Source of the DNA: Parachlamydiales bacterium
GTDB taxonomy: Bacteria > Chlamydiota > Chlamydiia > Chlamydiales > JABDDJ01
Length of the DNA: 64,000 nucleotides
Direction: 5' to 3'
NCBI GenBank assembly: GCA_041671045.1
Contig: JBAZCF010000009.1
Location: forward strand, 71,851 to 135,850
Both the position numbers and the translations under genes were made by a program. Below are positions 57,132 to 64,000 of this stretch, piece after piece (positions within the stretch are counted from its first letter, which is position 1; each line of letters opens with the position of its first letter). The notes beneath the pieces were generated by a model. That model was not told where the DNA came from and searched no databases. It was given only the letters and a program-made list of their open reading frames with translations.

Positions 57132-58007
57132 ATGAAGCTTAACTATAATACACTCCTTAAGAAATTGAAGCCTAGTCTATTGTGCCTACTCATCTTTACA
57201 TTTCTTCCGCTCACCCTGCAAGCCGCACGTCCTTTTTTCTGCCTTAGCATCCCCAAATGCGGAACGCACCTTATCCAAAAGATGCTGGTCCTGCTCACAA
57301 GAAAGGTCCCTATCGAACCTGCCTGGTTCATTAAATCGGTAGGTGCCTATACTTTTTACGAAGATGCACCCGCAGCAGATGCTGAAAAGGATTACCTCAA
57401 ATTCGAAGCCATCATGGCAGGAATGGCAGCCAATAATGAGTTTGCTACCGCGCACCTTAATTTTTCCCGCTTCTTCATCAAGTTTTACGAAACCCATCCC
57501 GAATACCAACCCATCATTATCGTCAGAGATCTTCGCGACGCCTGCGTCTCTCTCGTCATTTACCAATGGAGCGAAATCGAAACAGAAATAGGGCCCTCCA
57601 CGTTTGATCAGAAACTCAGCTGGGTCATCGAAGGAAACTACGGCATCACCCATTTTCCTATCCTTAACATAAAAAAAAATGCTAGGGAGGCTGCTCTTTG
57701 GAAGAAAGTTCCGCAAACCTTATTTGTTAAATTCGAAAACCTTGTCGGTCCGGAAGGTGGGGGCAGCAGTAGAGATCAACAAAGGTCCATCACAAAAACC
57801 GCAAACGCCTTAGGGATGCGGATCGACGAAGGAGCTCTTGCTCATATCTGCGCCAGCATCTTTGGTAATAAAGGGCCCGCTGTTGTCAATGGCACCTTCC
57901 GCTCGGGGCAAATCGGTGCATGGAAGAAACATTTTACACGCAAACATGTCAAAACATTTAGACAACATTTGGGTGAATACCAAAAGGCCTTAGGCTATTT
58001 TGAGTAA
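57132..58007 (+). CDS. Exported sulfotransferase-domain protein
   Basis: About 291 residues. The ATG at 57132 (AAAGG upstream) is preferred over the in-frame 57042, because it puts a good signal peptide at the N-terminus (LKPSLLCLLIFTFLPLTLQA, cut before ARPFF). The PAPS 5'-phosphosulfate loop LSIPKCGTHLIQKML directly follows, and the 3'-phosphate motif is IIVRDLRDACVSLV. The C-terminal RSGQIGAWKKHFT matches the RxGxxGxW block of cytosolic sulfotransferases. An exported sulfotransferase needs PAPS outside the cytoplasm, pointing to the host as its site of action; this is inferred. Confidence 0.82.
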   Translation: MKLNYNTLLKKLKPSLLCLLIFTFLPLTLQAARPFFCLSIPKCGTHLIQKMLVLLTRKVPIEPAWFIKSVGAYTFYEDAPAADAEKDYLKFEAIMAGMAANNEFATAHLNFSRFFIKFYETHPEYQPIIIVRDLRDACVSLVIYQWSEIETEIGPSTFDQKLSWVIEGNYGITHFPILNIKKNAREAALWKKVPQTLFVKFENLVGPEGGGSSRDQQRSITKTANALGMRIDEGALAHICASIFGNKGPAVVNGTFRSGQIGAWKKHFTRKHVKTFRQHLGEYQKALGYFE

Positions 58008-58036
58008 TGCATTCGCTCTCGGGCATAACAATAATG

Positions 58037-58086
58037 TCCCTCTATCCGTAATTGCATGCATTCCGTAGCAATCAGGGATAGAGGGA
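58037..58086. terminator. Bidirectional hairpin between convergent genes
   Basis: TCCCTCTATCC pairs with GGATAGAGGGA (with partial pairing of GTAATTGC/GCAATCAG inside) at 58037-58086, 30 nt after the sulfotransferase stop and 27 nt after the stop of the convergent gene. Confidence 0.55.
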
Positions 58087-58112
58087 GTGCAATCTAAGTT
58101 ATAGCTAAGACC

Positions 58113-59423
58113 TTATCTTACAGCCTGAGTAGGAATTCCGGCTAATATGCTCGACCATTCCTGCGGCGAAATACCCACATCAGGAGAATAAGTTGGAGCT
58201 TGTACAGTCCCAAAACTATAAGTTGGAAGTTCATTCTGCACGTTATATGTGAAAGGACTTGGTGGTAAAACCATTTCCGTGTTTTTAAAGGCATTGGCAA
58301 TATTGCTTACCCAATCAGCATACTGAGCAGTAGCAGCACGGTTAGCCTTATTAATGTTAGCAAACTCATTATCCTTCCATTGGGTAACCTGCATACTTTG
58401 GGTACGAAATTGCAAATTATAAGGAGCCATCAAAACATTATATAAGTTTTGAGCTCTAGCCACTTCTAGATTCTTTGCAAAGAGTGCACGATCAATAATG
58501 GGTTTATGTTCAGGATTCTTCGAGTCTAGTCCCTCAACTGCAGAAAGGTAAGCTTTAGCTGCGTTTGATTTAACAGCTTCGGCATTATCGTTAAAATAAG
58601 TGTGATACATATCTAATGTTTGCTGAAGAAGACCTATCTGTTGCTGAGCATGATGGATGATACGGCCTTTATCAGCATTTGTCTCTGTCTGTAGATCATC
58701 AAAATGCGCTTTTACGCCCATGAAAGTTGTAGAAATCTGAGAATACTGAGGTGGAACGAATCCAAATGTATGAGTCAATACTTGTTGATCTAACGGATTA
58801 AAGGTGAAGAAGGATTTAATCTTATCTACAGTAGCAGAAACACCTGTAGTATAATCTTTCATAAAGGCTGGAGCCCAGCTATGCCAAAGGTTTTGTATTT
58901 CAGGCTTACTAATGTAATGACTAGCAGCGTAACCTCTTTGAAAAGCTATGGGAAACGCGTGGTCGCCTAATACAGCAAGGTGCTTACGTGCTGAAATAAC
59001 CTTTTCGACAGGATTTTCCCAAGCCTCCAACTGACTGTCGGCGGTGTAATTTCTTGCAATCCCTAAGACGAGCGACGATACAGCCGACACAACACAAAGT
59101 ACAGGCAGTATTTTTACACTATATATTAGCGCGCCTACACCTCCTAATCCTACAACAACACTCGCACCGATGAGTTTTAAGGCTTCAGATCTGCGATCTT
59201 TCCAATAATCTTGCGCATCTTTCCGGTGTCTATTTGTAGCTGTAGTAATATTGACTACATTATCCACTCTTGCGGTTAAAGATTTATCCGTTTGCCATTC
59301 TTTTACATTCCCTTCAAAAGCATAGACGCTGGCATCCGCGGAAATCATATCCTGATGATAAAGGGGATTGCTGCGTTCGTAGATTTCGTTTTTTCCTAAA
59401 ATAAAATCTGTAATTCCTGACAT
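58113..59423 (-). CDS. Inc-like protein, paralogous in layout to the 18.9-kb protein
   Basis: A 436-residue protein without a signal peptide. After a hydrophilic N-terminus (about 1-80), two adjacent hydrophobic stretches (about 86-107 and 108-124) form a bilobed domain. LEAWENPVEKVISARKHL follows immediately, as LAWECPVHKEFAMRDKI does in the 18889-19866 protein. The remaining ~290 residues are soluble and helical with Gln/Asn-rich parts. The topology matches type III-secreted inclusion membrane proteins of Chlamydiae. No enzymatic motif is seen. Confidence 0.55.
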   Translation of the reverse strand: MSGITDFILGKNEIYERSNPLYHQDMISADASVYAFEGNVKEWQTDKSLTARVDNVVNITTATNRHRKDAQDYWKDRRSEALKLIGASVVVGLGGVGALIYSVKILPVLCVVSAVSSLVLGIARNYTADSQLEAWENPVEKVISARKHLAVLGDHAFPIAFQRGYAASHYISKPEIQNLWHSWAPAFMKDYTTGVSATVDKIKSFFTFNPLDQQVLTHTFGFVPPQYSQISTTFMGVKAHFDDLQTETNADKGRIIHHAQQQIGLLQQTLDMYHTYFNDNAEAVKSNAAKAYLSAVEGLDSKNPEHKPIIDRALFAKNLEVARAQNLYNVLMAPYNLQFRTQSMQVTQWKDNEFANINKANRAATAQYADWVSNIANAFKNTEMVLPPSPFTYNVQNELPTYSFGTVQAPTYSPDVGISPQEWSSILAGIPTQAVR

Positions 59424-59579
59424 AAAGTTATCCTTATAACGGTTAAATAAAAAATCAAATCTAACAAAAAATTATAAAGGAAATATTAATACTTTACAAT
59501 AATAACATTAAGAATTTCGTTTGAGTATTAATTTGATTTTATTCATAGTAGTTCCTATTACTAAGATGTCTGGTATTTT

Positions 59580-60071
59580 ATGCGTTTATTTATTATCCCC
59601 TTATGCTGCGTAGGAATACTCCTAGGAGGATGTGCCGCTCACAACCTACCTGCAAAAACACAACTGGAAATACGCCAAATTCAATCGCGTGACTTCGACA
59701 CCTGCGACCAAAAATTGGTCATGAAAAGTATGATGAATGTCCTGCAAGATGACGGATATATCATCAAAAATGCAGTCTCTGATCTCGGCTTACTTAGTGC
59801 AGAAAAGGACATCGACGTAACTAACTCCCTCCACGTATTTCTTGCATGTATGGGCGGTGAAGGCCGCTGGAACAAACATTCTGTCTTGGAAGCTTCTGCA
59901 AACGTCACAGCCTACGAAAACACCGTCCGCGTCCGTATCAATTTCCAAACGAAAACATTCGACAACTTTGGCGCCGTTTCAAGCGTCGAGCAAGTCCATG
60001 ACCTTGGTTTCTACCAAGAGTTCTTTGATAAGGTTCATAAAGGAATATTCTTACAAAAAGAGAATCTATAA
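59580..60071 (+). CDS. Lipoprotein of unknown function
   Basis: A 163-residue protein with a textbook lipobox LLGGC (Cys18) after a hydrophobic signal. The mature part contains QKLVMKSMMNVLQDDGYIIKNAVSDLGLLSAEK, resembling small outer membrane lipoprotein domains that pair with assembly factors. It is coupled to the next lipoprotein by TAATG. It is divergent from the Inc-like gene, with a 156-bp AT-rich promoter region between. Confidence 0.7.
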   Translation: MRLFIIPLCCVGILLGGCAAHNLPAKTQLEIRQIQSRDFDTCDQKLVMKSMMNVLQDDGYIIKNAVSDLGLLSAEKDIDVTNSLHVFLACMGGEGRWNKHSVLEASANVTAYENTVRVRINFQTKTFDNFGAVSSVEQVHDLGFYQEFFDKVHKGIFLQKENL

Positions 60072-60478
60072 TGCATCTAAAACTAATCTTAGCTTCATCC
60101 TTAATGGCAATTTGCGCTACATCCTGCTCAGGAGTTAGACAATATTCACAGGACTTTTCCGCCCGCCACGAACAAGAGATGACCCTAGGCGTGGTCCAAA
60201 GGGAACTTTACACAGGCATGCCTCAAGCAGATGTTGCCTGCATCATGGGCTCTCCCAATATTGTAACAAGAGATGATAAAGGCAACGAAACCTGGATCTA
60301 CGACAAAATCTCCCATGAAGTTAAACGCTCAGAATCCAGCGGCCTCCTCCTGTTCATTTACTCCGGTTGCGATGCTCTTTCTAAATCATCACAACATCAA
60401 AAGACCTTAACCGTCATCATAAAATTTGATGAAAATGGCAAAATTGATGCGTTAAGTTACCATGCTTCAAAGTTTTAA
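60071..60478 (+). CDS. SmpA/BamE-like lipoprotein
   Basis: A 135-residue protein with a signal ending ICATSC (Cys19). VQRELYTGMPQADVACIMGSPNIVTRDDKGNETWIY and IKFDENGKIDALSYH follow the SmpA/OmlA (BamE) pattern of a helix pair with a beta-sheet (GMxxxxVxxxxGxP...W.Y). BamE supports beta-barrel insertion in the outer membrane; this could be a BamE homologue or a relative. It forms a two-gene operon with the preceding lipoprotein. Confidence 0.7.
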   Translation: MHLKLILASSLMAICATSCSGVRQYSQDFSARHEQEMTLGVVQRELYTGMPQADVACIMGSPNIVTRDDKGNETWIYDKISHEVKRSESSGLLLFIYSGCDALSKSSQHQKTLTVIIKFDENGKIDALSYHASKF

Positions 60479-60591
60479 AAACACAAACTAACTCTAACTA
60501 AAAATCAACAAATTTCGCTTGAAGTATTTATGTTAGGGCATTATGCTTTTCAAGCAATGGTCAAAATAGAATTATTACAAAAGGTAAATAC

Positions 60592-63372
60592 ATGTCAGCA
60601 GCAATTCAAAAAATATTCGGCGCATGCCTGCCAGAAGCATGCTTTTCGACAGCTCCCGCATCTACTCAAACGCAGAGAATAGCAGTACAAAATCTTGGTG
60701 AGAAACAAGAAGTTTCTAGCACATTTAGCTGGGGCGCAAGAAAATCCGCTCAAGTCCTAACTTTCGGCGCAGCCGGTGCCTTCGCAGTGAAATTCGTCGT
60801 CACAGCTAACTCCTTATGGATCCTTGCAGCAGTCTCATCACTCGCTTTGGCAGCGATCCTACTTAGCAATCCTGCGCCTGCTAAGAACAAGCCCCCTGAA
60901 CCCACACTAGAAGAACTTCTAAAAGCACAACGTATCCAAGGGATAGACCGTTCAACAGAAGCAGCAAAAGCTGCAATGGGCCGTGCTGAGACACACAAAA
61001 ACCAAGCTAGTTCCGCTACAACAGCTGCTCAAGCTGCTCATCATGTTACAGCTGCATATACTGCTGCTCAGGATGCGCGAAGGGAAGCTAATTTAACAAT
61101 AACTAATGGTATCATATCAGAAGTCGCGGATAGCCATGCTAAAAAGGCGGCAGGATACTATCGAGAGGCTGACGCAAAATTAGATGAATTGAAAGCTGCT
61201 GAACAAAGAGCAAACGCATTAGCCCAAAAAGCTGCTGCAGAAGATCAGCGCATTAACGGGAAAGTAGCTGAAGCAAAGAAAGAGCAAGCAGCGGCTGAAG
61301 AAGATCAAGGAAAAACATTCAGATCTAGAACCGTTGAAGAAGCTGAAACACACAAAAACAATACTTTCGTACACTCTCAAAGAGCACTTGCCGCAGCAGA
61401 AAATGCAGTTTCAAACGGTGTAAGATCTCCAGAAGCTGACTTAGCTGCTAGATGCGCAAAAGAAGCCGCTGAAAAAGCCAATACTAAATTCGAAGCACTA
61501 AAAGAAGCGGCGCAGAAAAAAATAGCGGATGCTGCTGAGAAGAAAAGAATTGCTGATGAAGCCGAAAAAGTTAAAGCTCAAGCTGAACTTGAAAAAGCGA
61601 AAGTTAAAGAAGAAGAAGAAAAACCAGAAGTCGAAGAAGAAACTAAGGCTGAGGTTAAAGTAGAAGAAGAAGATAAACCAGCTGCAAATTCTGACGCTGA
61701 TGCTGAAACAAAAAAACAAGAACAAGAAGCTGAAGCTGAGATACAACGTCAAGAAACAGAACGTCAGCAACAAGAAGCCGCTCAAATAGAAGTAGAGCGT
61801 CAGAAACAAGAAACTGCTCAAGAAAAGACACGTGTTGAAGAGCAAGAACAACTAGCAGAAACCGCTAAAAATCGAGCTGAAGAAGCAAGAGATCGCGCAT
61901 TAAGTGCAGAAACTTCTGAAACAGCACAACAAGAAGCAAACCAGGCTACACTCTTACATCTAGAGGCAGTTGAGGCTGCTACAAATGCTGCAAAAAACGG
62001 ACTTCGTTCAGAAAAAGCTGACGCTTCTGCTGAAGCTGCTAAACTCGCTTCAGAAAAAGCATCTGAAAAAGCTGCTCAATTAAAAGCAGCTGAACAAGAA
62101 AAACAGCAAGAAGCTGAAAGAATTCGTCAAGAAGAAGAAATTGCACGTAATGCAGAAATAGAAGCTACTGCTAAAGAAAACATACGTGTTAAAGAGCAAG
62201 AATGTTTAGCAGAAGGTGCCCAACAAGCTGCTCAAGAAGCAGAAAAACGTGCATCCACTACAGAAACTGTTGAAGAAGCAGTGTACGAAAGTGATTTGGC
62301 TAATGCATTCGTTTTGGATGCAGAACGTGCTGCAGAAGAAGCTGCGAAAAACGGAGTTCGTTCAGAAAAAGCTGACGCTTCCGTTCAAGCTGCAAAACTC
62401 GCTGCAGATAAAGTATCTGAAAAAGTTACTCAACTGAAAGCAGCTGAACAAGAAAAACAGCAAGAAGCTGAAAGAATTCGTCAAGAAGAAGAAACTGCAC
62501 GTATTGCACAGCAAGAACAAGAAGCTGAAAGAATACGTCTGGAAGAAAAAGAAACTGAAAGAAGACATCTGGAAGAAGAAGCTGAAAGAAGACATATTGA
62601 AGAAGAAGCTGCGAAAGCAAAACTTCCTGAGTTAGAGTCTACAGAAACTGAAGTAACTGAAGAAACTGAAGTTACATTACCAACAGAATCTGACAAAATA
62701 ATGTCTGCTCAAAAGGAAGAAAAAGTTGATACAGAACAATCAACACTTCTACAAACACCAAGCTCACCACCACCCCAGACTCGCGGCGTTACAAATTCAG
62801 TTGTACCAGGTTCACCATTTCATACTTTAGATCTTCCCAAAAAGTCAATTGTCCCAACAACGCAAAACAATGCGACTCTTACTTCGAAATCTGAAGCTAT
62901 AAAAGAACTTCAAGAAGTACATTATAAAAACTTACTTGAAAGCTTTAAAAAGACGATAAACTCGAAGAAAGATGAGTCCGGCAACTTTATTAAGGGGCAA
63001 CTTGTTAGCATCAGAGAATTGAAAAAAGCTCATGATGAATATGTCAGAACATCTGGAGAGCTTCTAGGAAAAACTGCACTAATTGAAGCAAACCTAGAAA
63101 AAGATAATATTGACTATTTCACTAAACTTGTTAAATTCCTCGAAGACATTGTTAAAGAGCTAAGACCTCTTAAAGAGCAAAAGCTTCTTAACGAAGTGGG
63201 ATATGCTACTCTCTTAGAGAACTTGTATAATTCTAACAAAGATCAACTCGAAAGTGCTATTGCAGCTTATAATAAAAAAGATGCATCAAATGATATTAAT
63301 GGTCTTTCCGGTAGATTAATAAATATTTCAAAATTCTTATTCCCTGATTTTGAAATACCAGCTAAACAATAA
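60592..63372 (+). CDS. 926-residue Ala/Glu-rich repeat coiled-coil protein with Inc-like hydrophobic region
   Basis: No signal peptide. The N-terminal ~55 residues are hydrophilic, then two adjacent hydrophobic stretches (about 58-78 and 80-98) form a bilobed domain followed by SNPAPAKNKPPEP. Residues 120-680 are Ala/Glu/Gln/Lys-rich coiled coil built from four degenerate units near 125-215, 232-330, 419-520 and 537-640. They share NG(V/L/I)(R/I)S..AD. The last two units are 118 codons apart and nearly identical in DNA. Then a Thr/Pro-rich linker (about 685-760) and a folded C-terminal helical domain. Probably a large secreted or membrane-tethered host-interaction protein; function unknown. 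Confidence 0.7.
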   Translation: MSAAIQKIFGACLPEACFSTAPASTQTQRIAVQNLGEKQEVSSTFSWGARKSAQVLTFGAAGAFAVKFVVTANSLWILAAVSSLALAAILLSNPAPAKNKPPEPTLEELLKAQRIQGIDRSTEAAKAAMGRAETHKNQASSATTAAQAAHHVTAAYTAAQDARREANLTITNGIISEVADSHAKKAAGYYREADAKLDELKAAEQRANALAQKAAAEDQRINGKVAEAKKEQAAAEEDQGKTFRSRTVEEAETHKNNTFVHSQRALAAAENAVSNGVRSPEADLAARCAKEAAEKANTKFEALKEAAQKKIADAAEKKRIADEAEKVKAQAELEKAKVKEEEEKPEVEEETKAEVKVEEEDKPAANSDADAETKKQEQEAEAEIQRQETERQQQEAAQIEVERQKQETAQEKTRVEEQEQLAETAKNRAEEARDRALSAETSETAQQEANQATLLHLEAVEAATNAAKNGLRSEKADASAEAAKLASEKASEKAAQLKAAEQEKQQEAERIRQEEEIARNAEIEATAKENIRVKEQECLAEGAQQAAQEAEKRASTTETVEEAVYESDLANAFVLDAERAAEEAAKNGVRSEKADASVQAAKLAADKVSEKVTQLKAAEQEKQQEAERIRQEEETARIAQQEQEAERIRLEEKETERRHLEEEAERRHIEEEAAKAKLPELESTETEVTEETEVTLPTESDKIMSAQKEEKVDTEQSTLLQTPSSPPPQTRGVTNSVVPGSPFHTLDLPKKSIVPTTQNNATLTSKSEAIKELQEVHYKNLLESFKKTINSKKDESGNFIKGQLVSIRELKKAHDEYVRTSGELLGKTALIEANLEKDNIDYFTKLVKFLEDIVKELRPLKEQKLLNEVGYATLLENLYNSNKDQLESAIAAYNKKDASNDINGLSGRLINISKFLFPDFEIPAKQ

Positions 63373-63447
63373 GCTAATTCATCTGTCATTATTATCTCAG
63401 CCTGCATATGCAGGCTGAGATAAGTTGATTTCAGATCGAGTTTATCC
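63321..63447 (+). repeat. Direct repeat, copy A, covering the end of the coiled-coil gene
   Basis: The last 17 codons, the stop and the downstream palindrome of the coiled-coil gene recur exactly at 63874-64000, 553 bp later. The second copy reaches the window edge, so the repeat may be longer. Conversely, tandem duplication of a 553-bp unit is possible. Confidence 0.9.
63392..63423 (+). terminator. 32-bp perfect palindrome, terminator of the coiled-coil gene
   Basis: TTATCTCAGCCTGCAT / ATGCAGGCTGAGATAA is a perfect palindrome 20 nt after the stop. It is repeated in copy B at 63945-63976. Confidence 0.6.
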
Positions 63448-63504
63448 TAGTATGAGAGTGCTGCGACTTGTCGCAGCTTTCCCAGCCCTCGACTTGTCAA
63501 GGGC
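63446..63504. repeat. Second copy of the CCTAGTAT...GACTTGTC intergenic repeat with paired hairpins
   Basis: 63446-63472 matches 19862-19888 at 24 of 27 positions. It carries a hairpin GCTGCGAC/GTCGCAGC (63460-63477) and a second one GCCCTCGAC/GTCAAGGGC (63485-63504, one mismatch). The double-hairpin design recalls 5227-5275. GTGCTGCGACTTG recurs inverted at 63559-63571. Confidence 0.5.
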
Positions 63505-63575
63505 CCCTATCCTTCTGAAAAAACAATCTTTTTATTTGCATTTTGCAAGATGCCCCACCAAGTCGCAGCACATTT

Positions 63576-63761
63576 AACTGCGAAGCAGTCTTTTGCCACG
63601 AAGTGGCTACAGGATGTTAGCCATGTGTGAATGAGCAAAGCGAATGAACGCATGGAAATGGTATTCTCTAGAATCAAGCCACAAAGTGGCGGCAGATTTA
63701 AGAGTGGGCTAGAATGACACACTGGTGTCGCCACTTCGTGGCAAAAGACTGCTTCGCAGTT
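63576..63761. repeat. 31-bp perfect inverted repeat element
   Basis: AACTGCGAAGCAGTCTTTTG... at 63576-63606 is the exact reverse complement of 63731-63761; the 124-bp centre shows no gene. It lies between the two copies of the direct repeat and may be a fold-back or MITE-type insert. Confidence 0.65.
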
Positions 63762-63873
63762 ATGCATATGTAATGGGGGGGGGTAAACCTTGAAATTAAT
63801 CTCAGAAAAGGATACTTACCAATTAATTGAGTATTAGCTATAAGCATAATTTTCACGTTAGAAAATATGCAAA

Positions 63874-64000
63874 AAATATTTCAAAATTCTTATTCCCTGA
63901 TTTTGAAATACCAGCTAAACAATAAGCTAATTCATCTGTCATTATTATCTCAGCCTGCATATGCAGGCTGAGATAAGTTGATTTCAGATCGAGTTTATCC
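63874..64000 (+). repeat. Direct repeat, copy B, orphan gene tail
   Basis: An exact copy of 63321-63447 lacking the upstream gene. It holds the last codons (FLFPDFEIPAKQ), stop and palindrome of the coiled-coil gene but no open frame before them, so it is a duplicated tail or the end of a decayed paralogue. It continues past the window edge. Confidence 0.85.

Noticed and set aside
57186..57716. 176-codon minus-strand frame
   Set aside because: Antisense to the sulfotransferase motifs.
61560..62640. Possible CRISPR-like or satellite repeat suggested by recurring GAAGAAGAA/GCTGAA words
   Set aside because: The repeats are codons of an open coiled-coil frame with a 354-bp unit, not short repeats with unique spacers.
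63507..63767. 86-codon minus-strand frame near the window end
   Set aside because: Both ends are made of the 31-bp inverted repeat, so the repeated peptide pieces are a by-product of the element.

Overview
The window looks like a chromosomal segment of a chlamydia-related bacterium (phylum Chlamydiota, an amoeba-symbiont or Parachlamydiales-like lineage rather than Chlamydiaceae). Evidence: two blocks keep chlamydial gene order (tadA-rpsO-pnp-ftsH-tilS-lptF-lptG, and infA-tRNA-Thr-tuf-tRNA-Trp-secE-nusG-rplK-rplA-rplJ-rplL-rpoB-rpoC). There is also a homologue of the chlamydial protease CPAF with its His-Ser-Glu triad, a TyrP-type permease, a nucleotide-transporter-family (NTT) carrier, and several proteins with the bilobed hydrophobic region typical of inclusion membrane (Inc) proteins. 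A MurF-alanine racemase fusion argues against Chlamydiaceae, which lack Alr. The species cannot be fixed from sequence reading alone.

Layout. 0-18 kb: rhomboid-like membrane protein (cut by the window edge), tadA, rpsO, pnp, a Kef-type antiporter, ftsH, a GYF-domain protein plus tilS, the lptF/lptG permeases, the murF-alr fusion and tyrP; this is housekeeping and envelope biogenesis. 18-20 kb: two lineage-specific putative effector/Inc proteins followed by a palindromic repeat. 20-34 kb: the minus-strand transcription/translation operon from infA to rpoC, with two tRNAs and hairpins in the rplL-rpoB and rpoB-rpoC spacers. 34-40 kb: a DUF1295 membrane protein, a SufE-like protein, a large fold-back repeat, an Hsp70-like/DUF2760 pair, an M24 peptidase and an exported phytase-like phosphatase.

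40.5-42 kb: a clear TPP riboswitch reads directly into a divergent NTT-family carrier, the most interesting unit of the window because it predicts a thiamine or TPP uptake role for a family known for nucleotides. 42-50 kb: two tandem Cys-rich outer membrane barrels, an archaeal-type AspRS fused to a YbaK-like editing domain, the CPAF homologue with a DUF192 protein, an MFS carrier and a fasciclin protein. 50-64 kb: accessory and host-interaction genes (a helical protein, a patatin phospholipase, a Ser/Thr kinase, two RNA-methyltransferase-type genes, an exported sulfotransferase, a large Inc-like protein, two lipoproteins and a 926-residue repeat-rich coiled-coil protein). The last 0.65 kb carries a direct repeat of at least 127 bp around an inverted-repeat element.

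Spacers are rich in long perfect or near-perfect inverted repeats, and at least two repeat families recur inside the window. No CRISPR array, rRNA, phage module or intact insertion sequence was seen.
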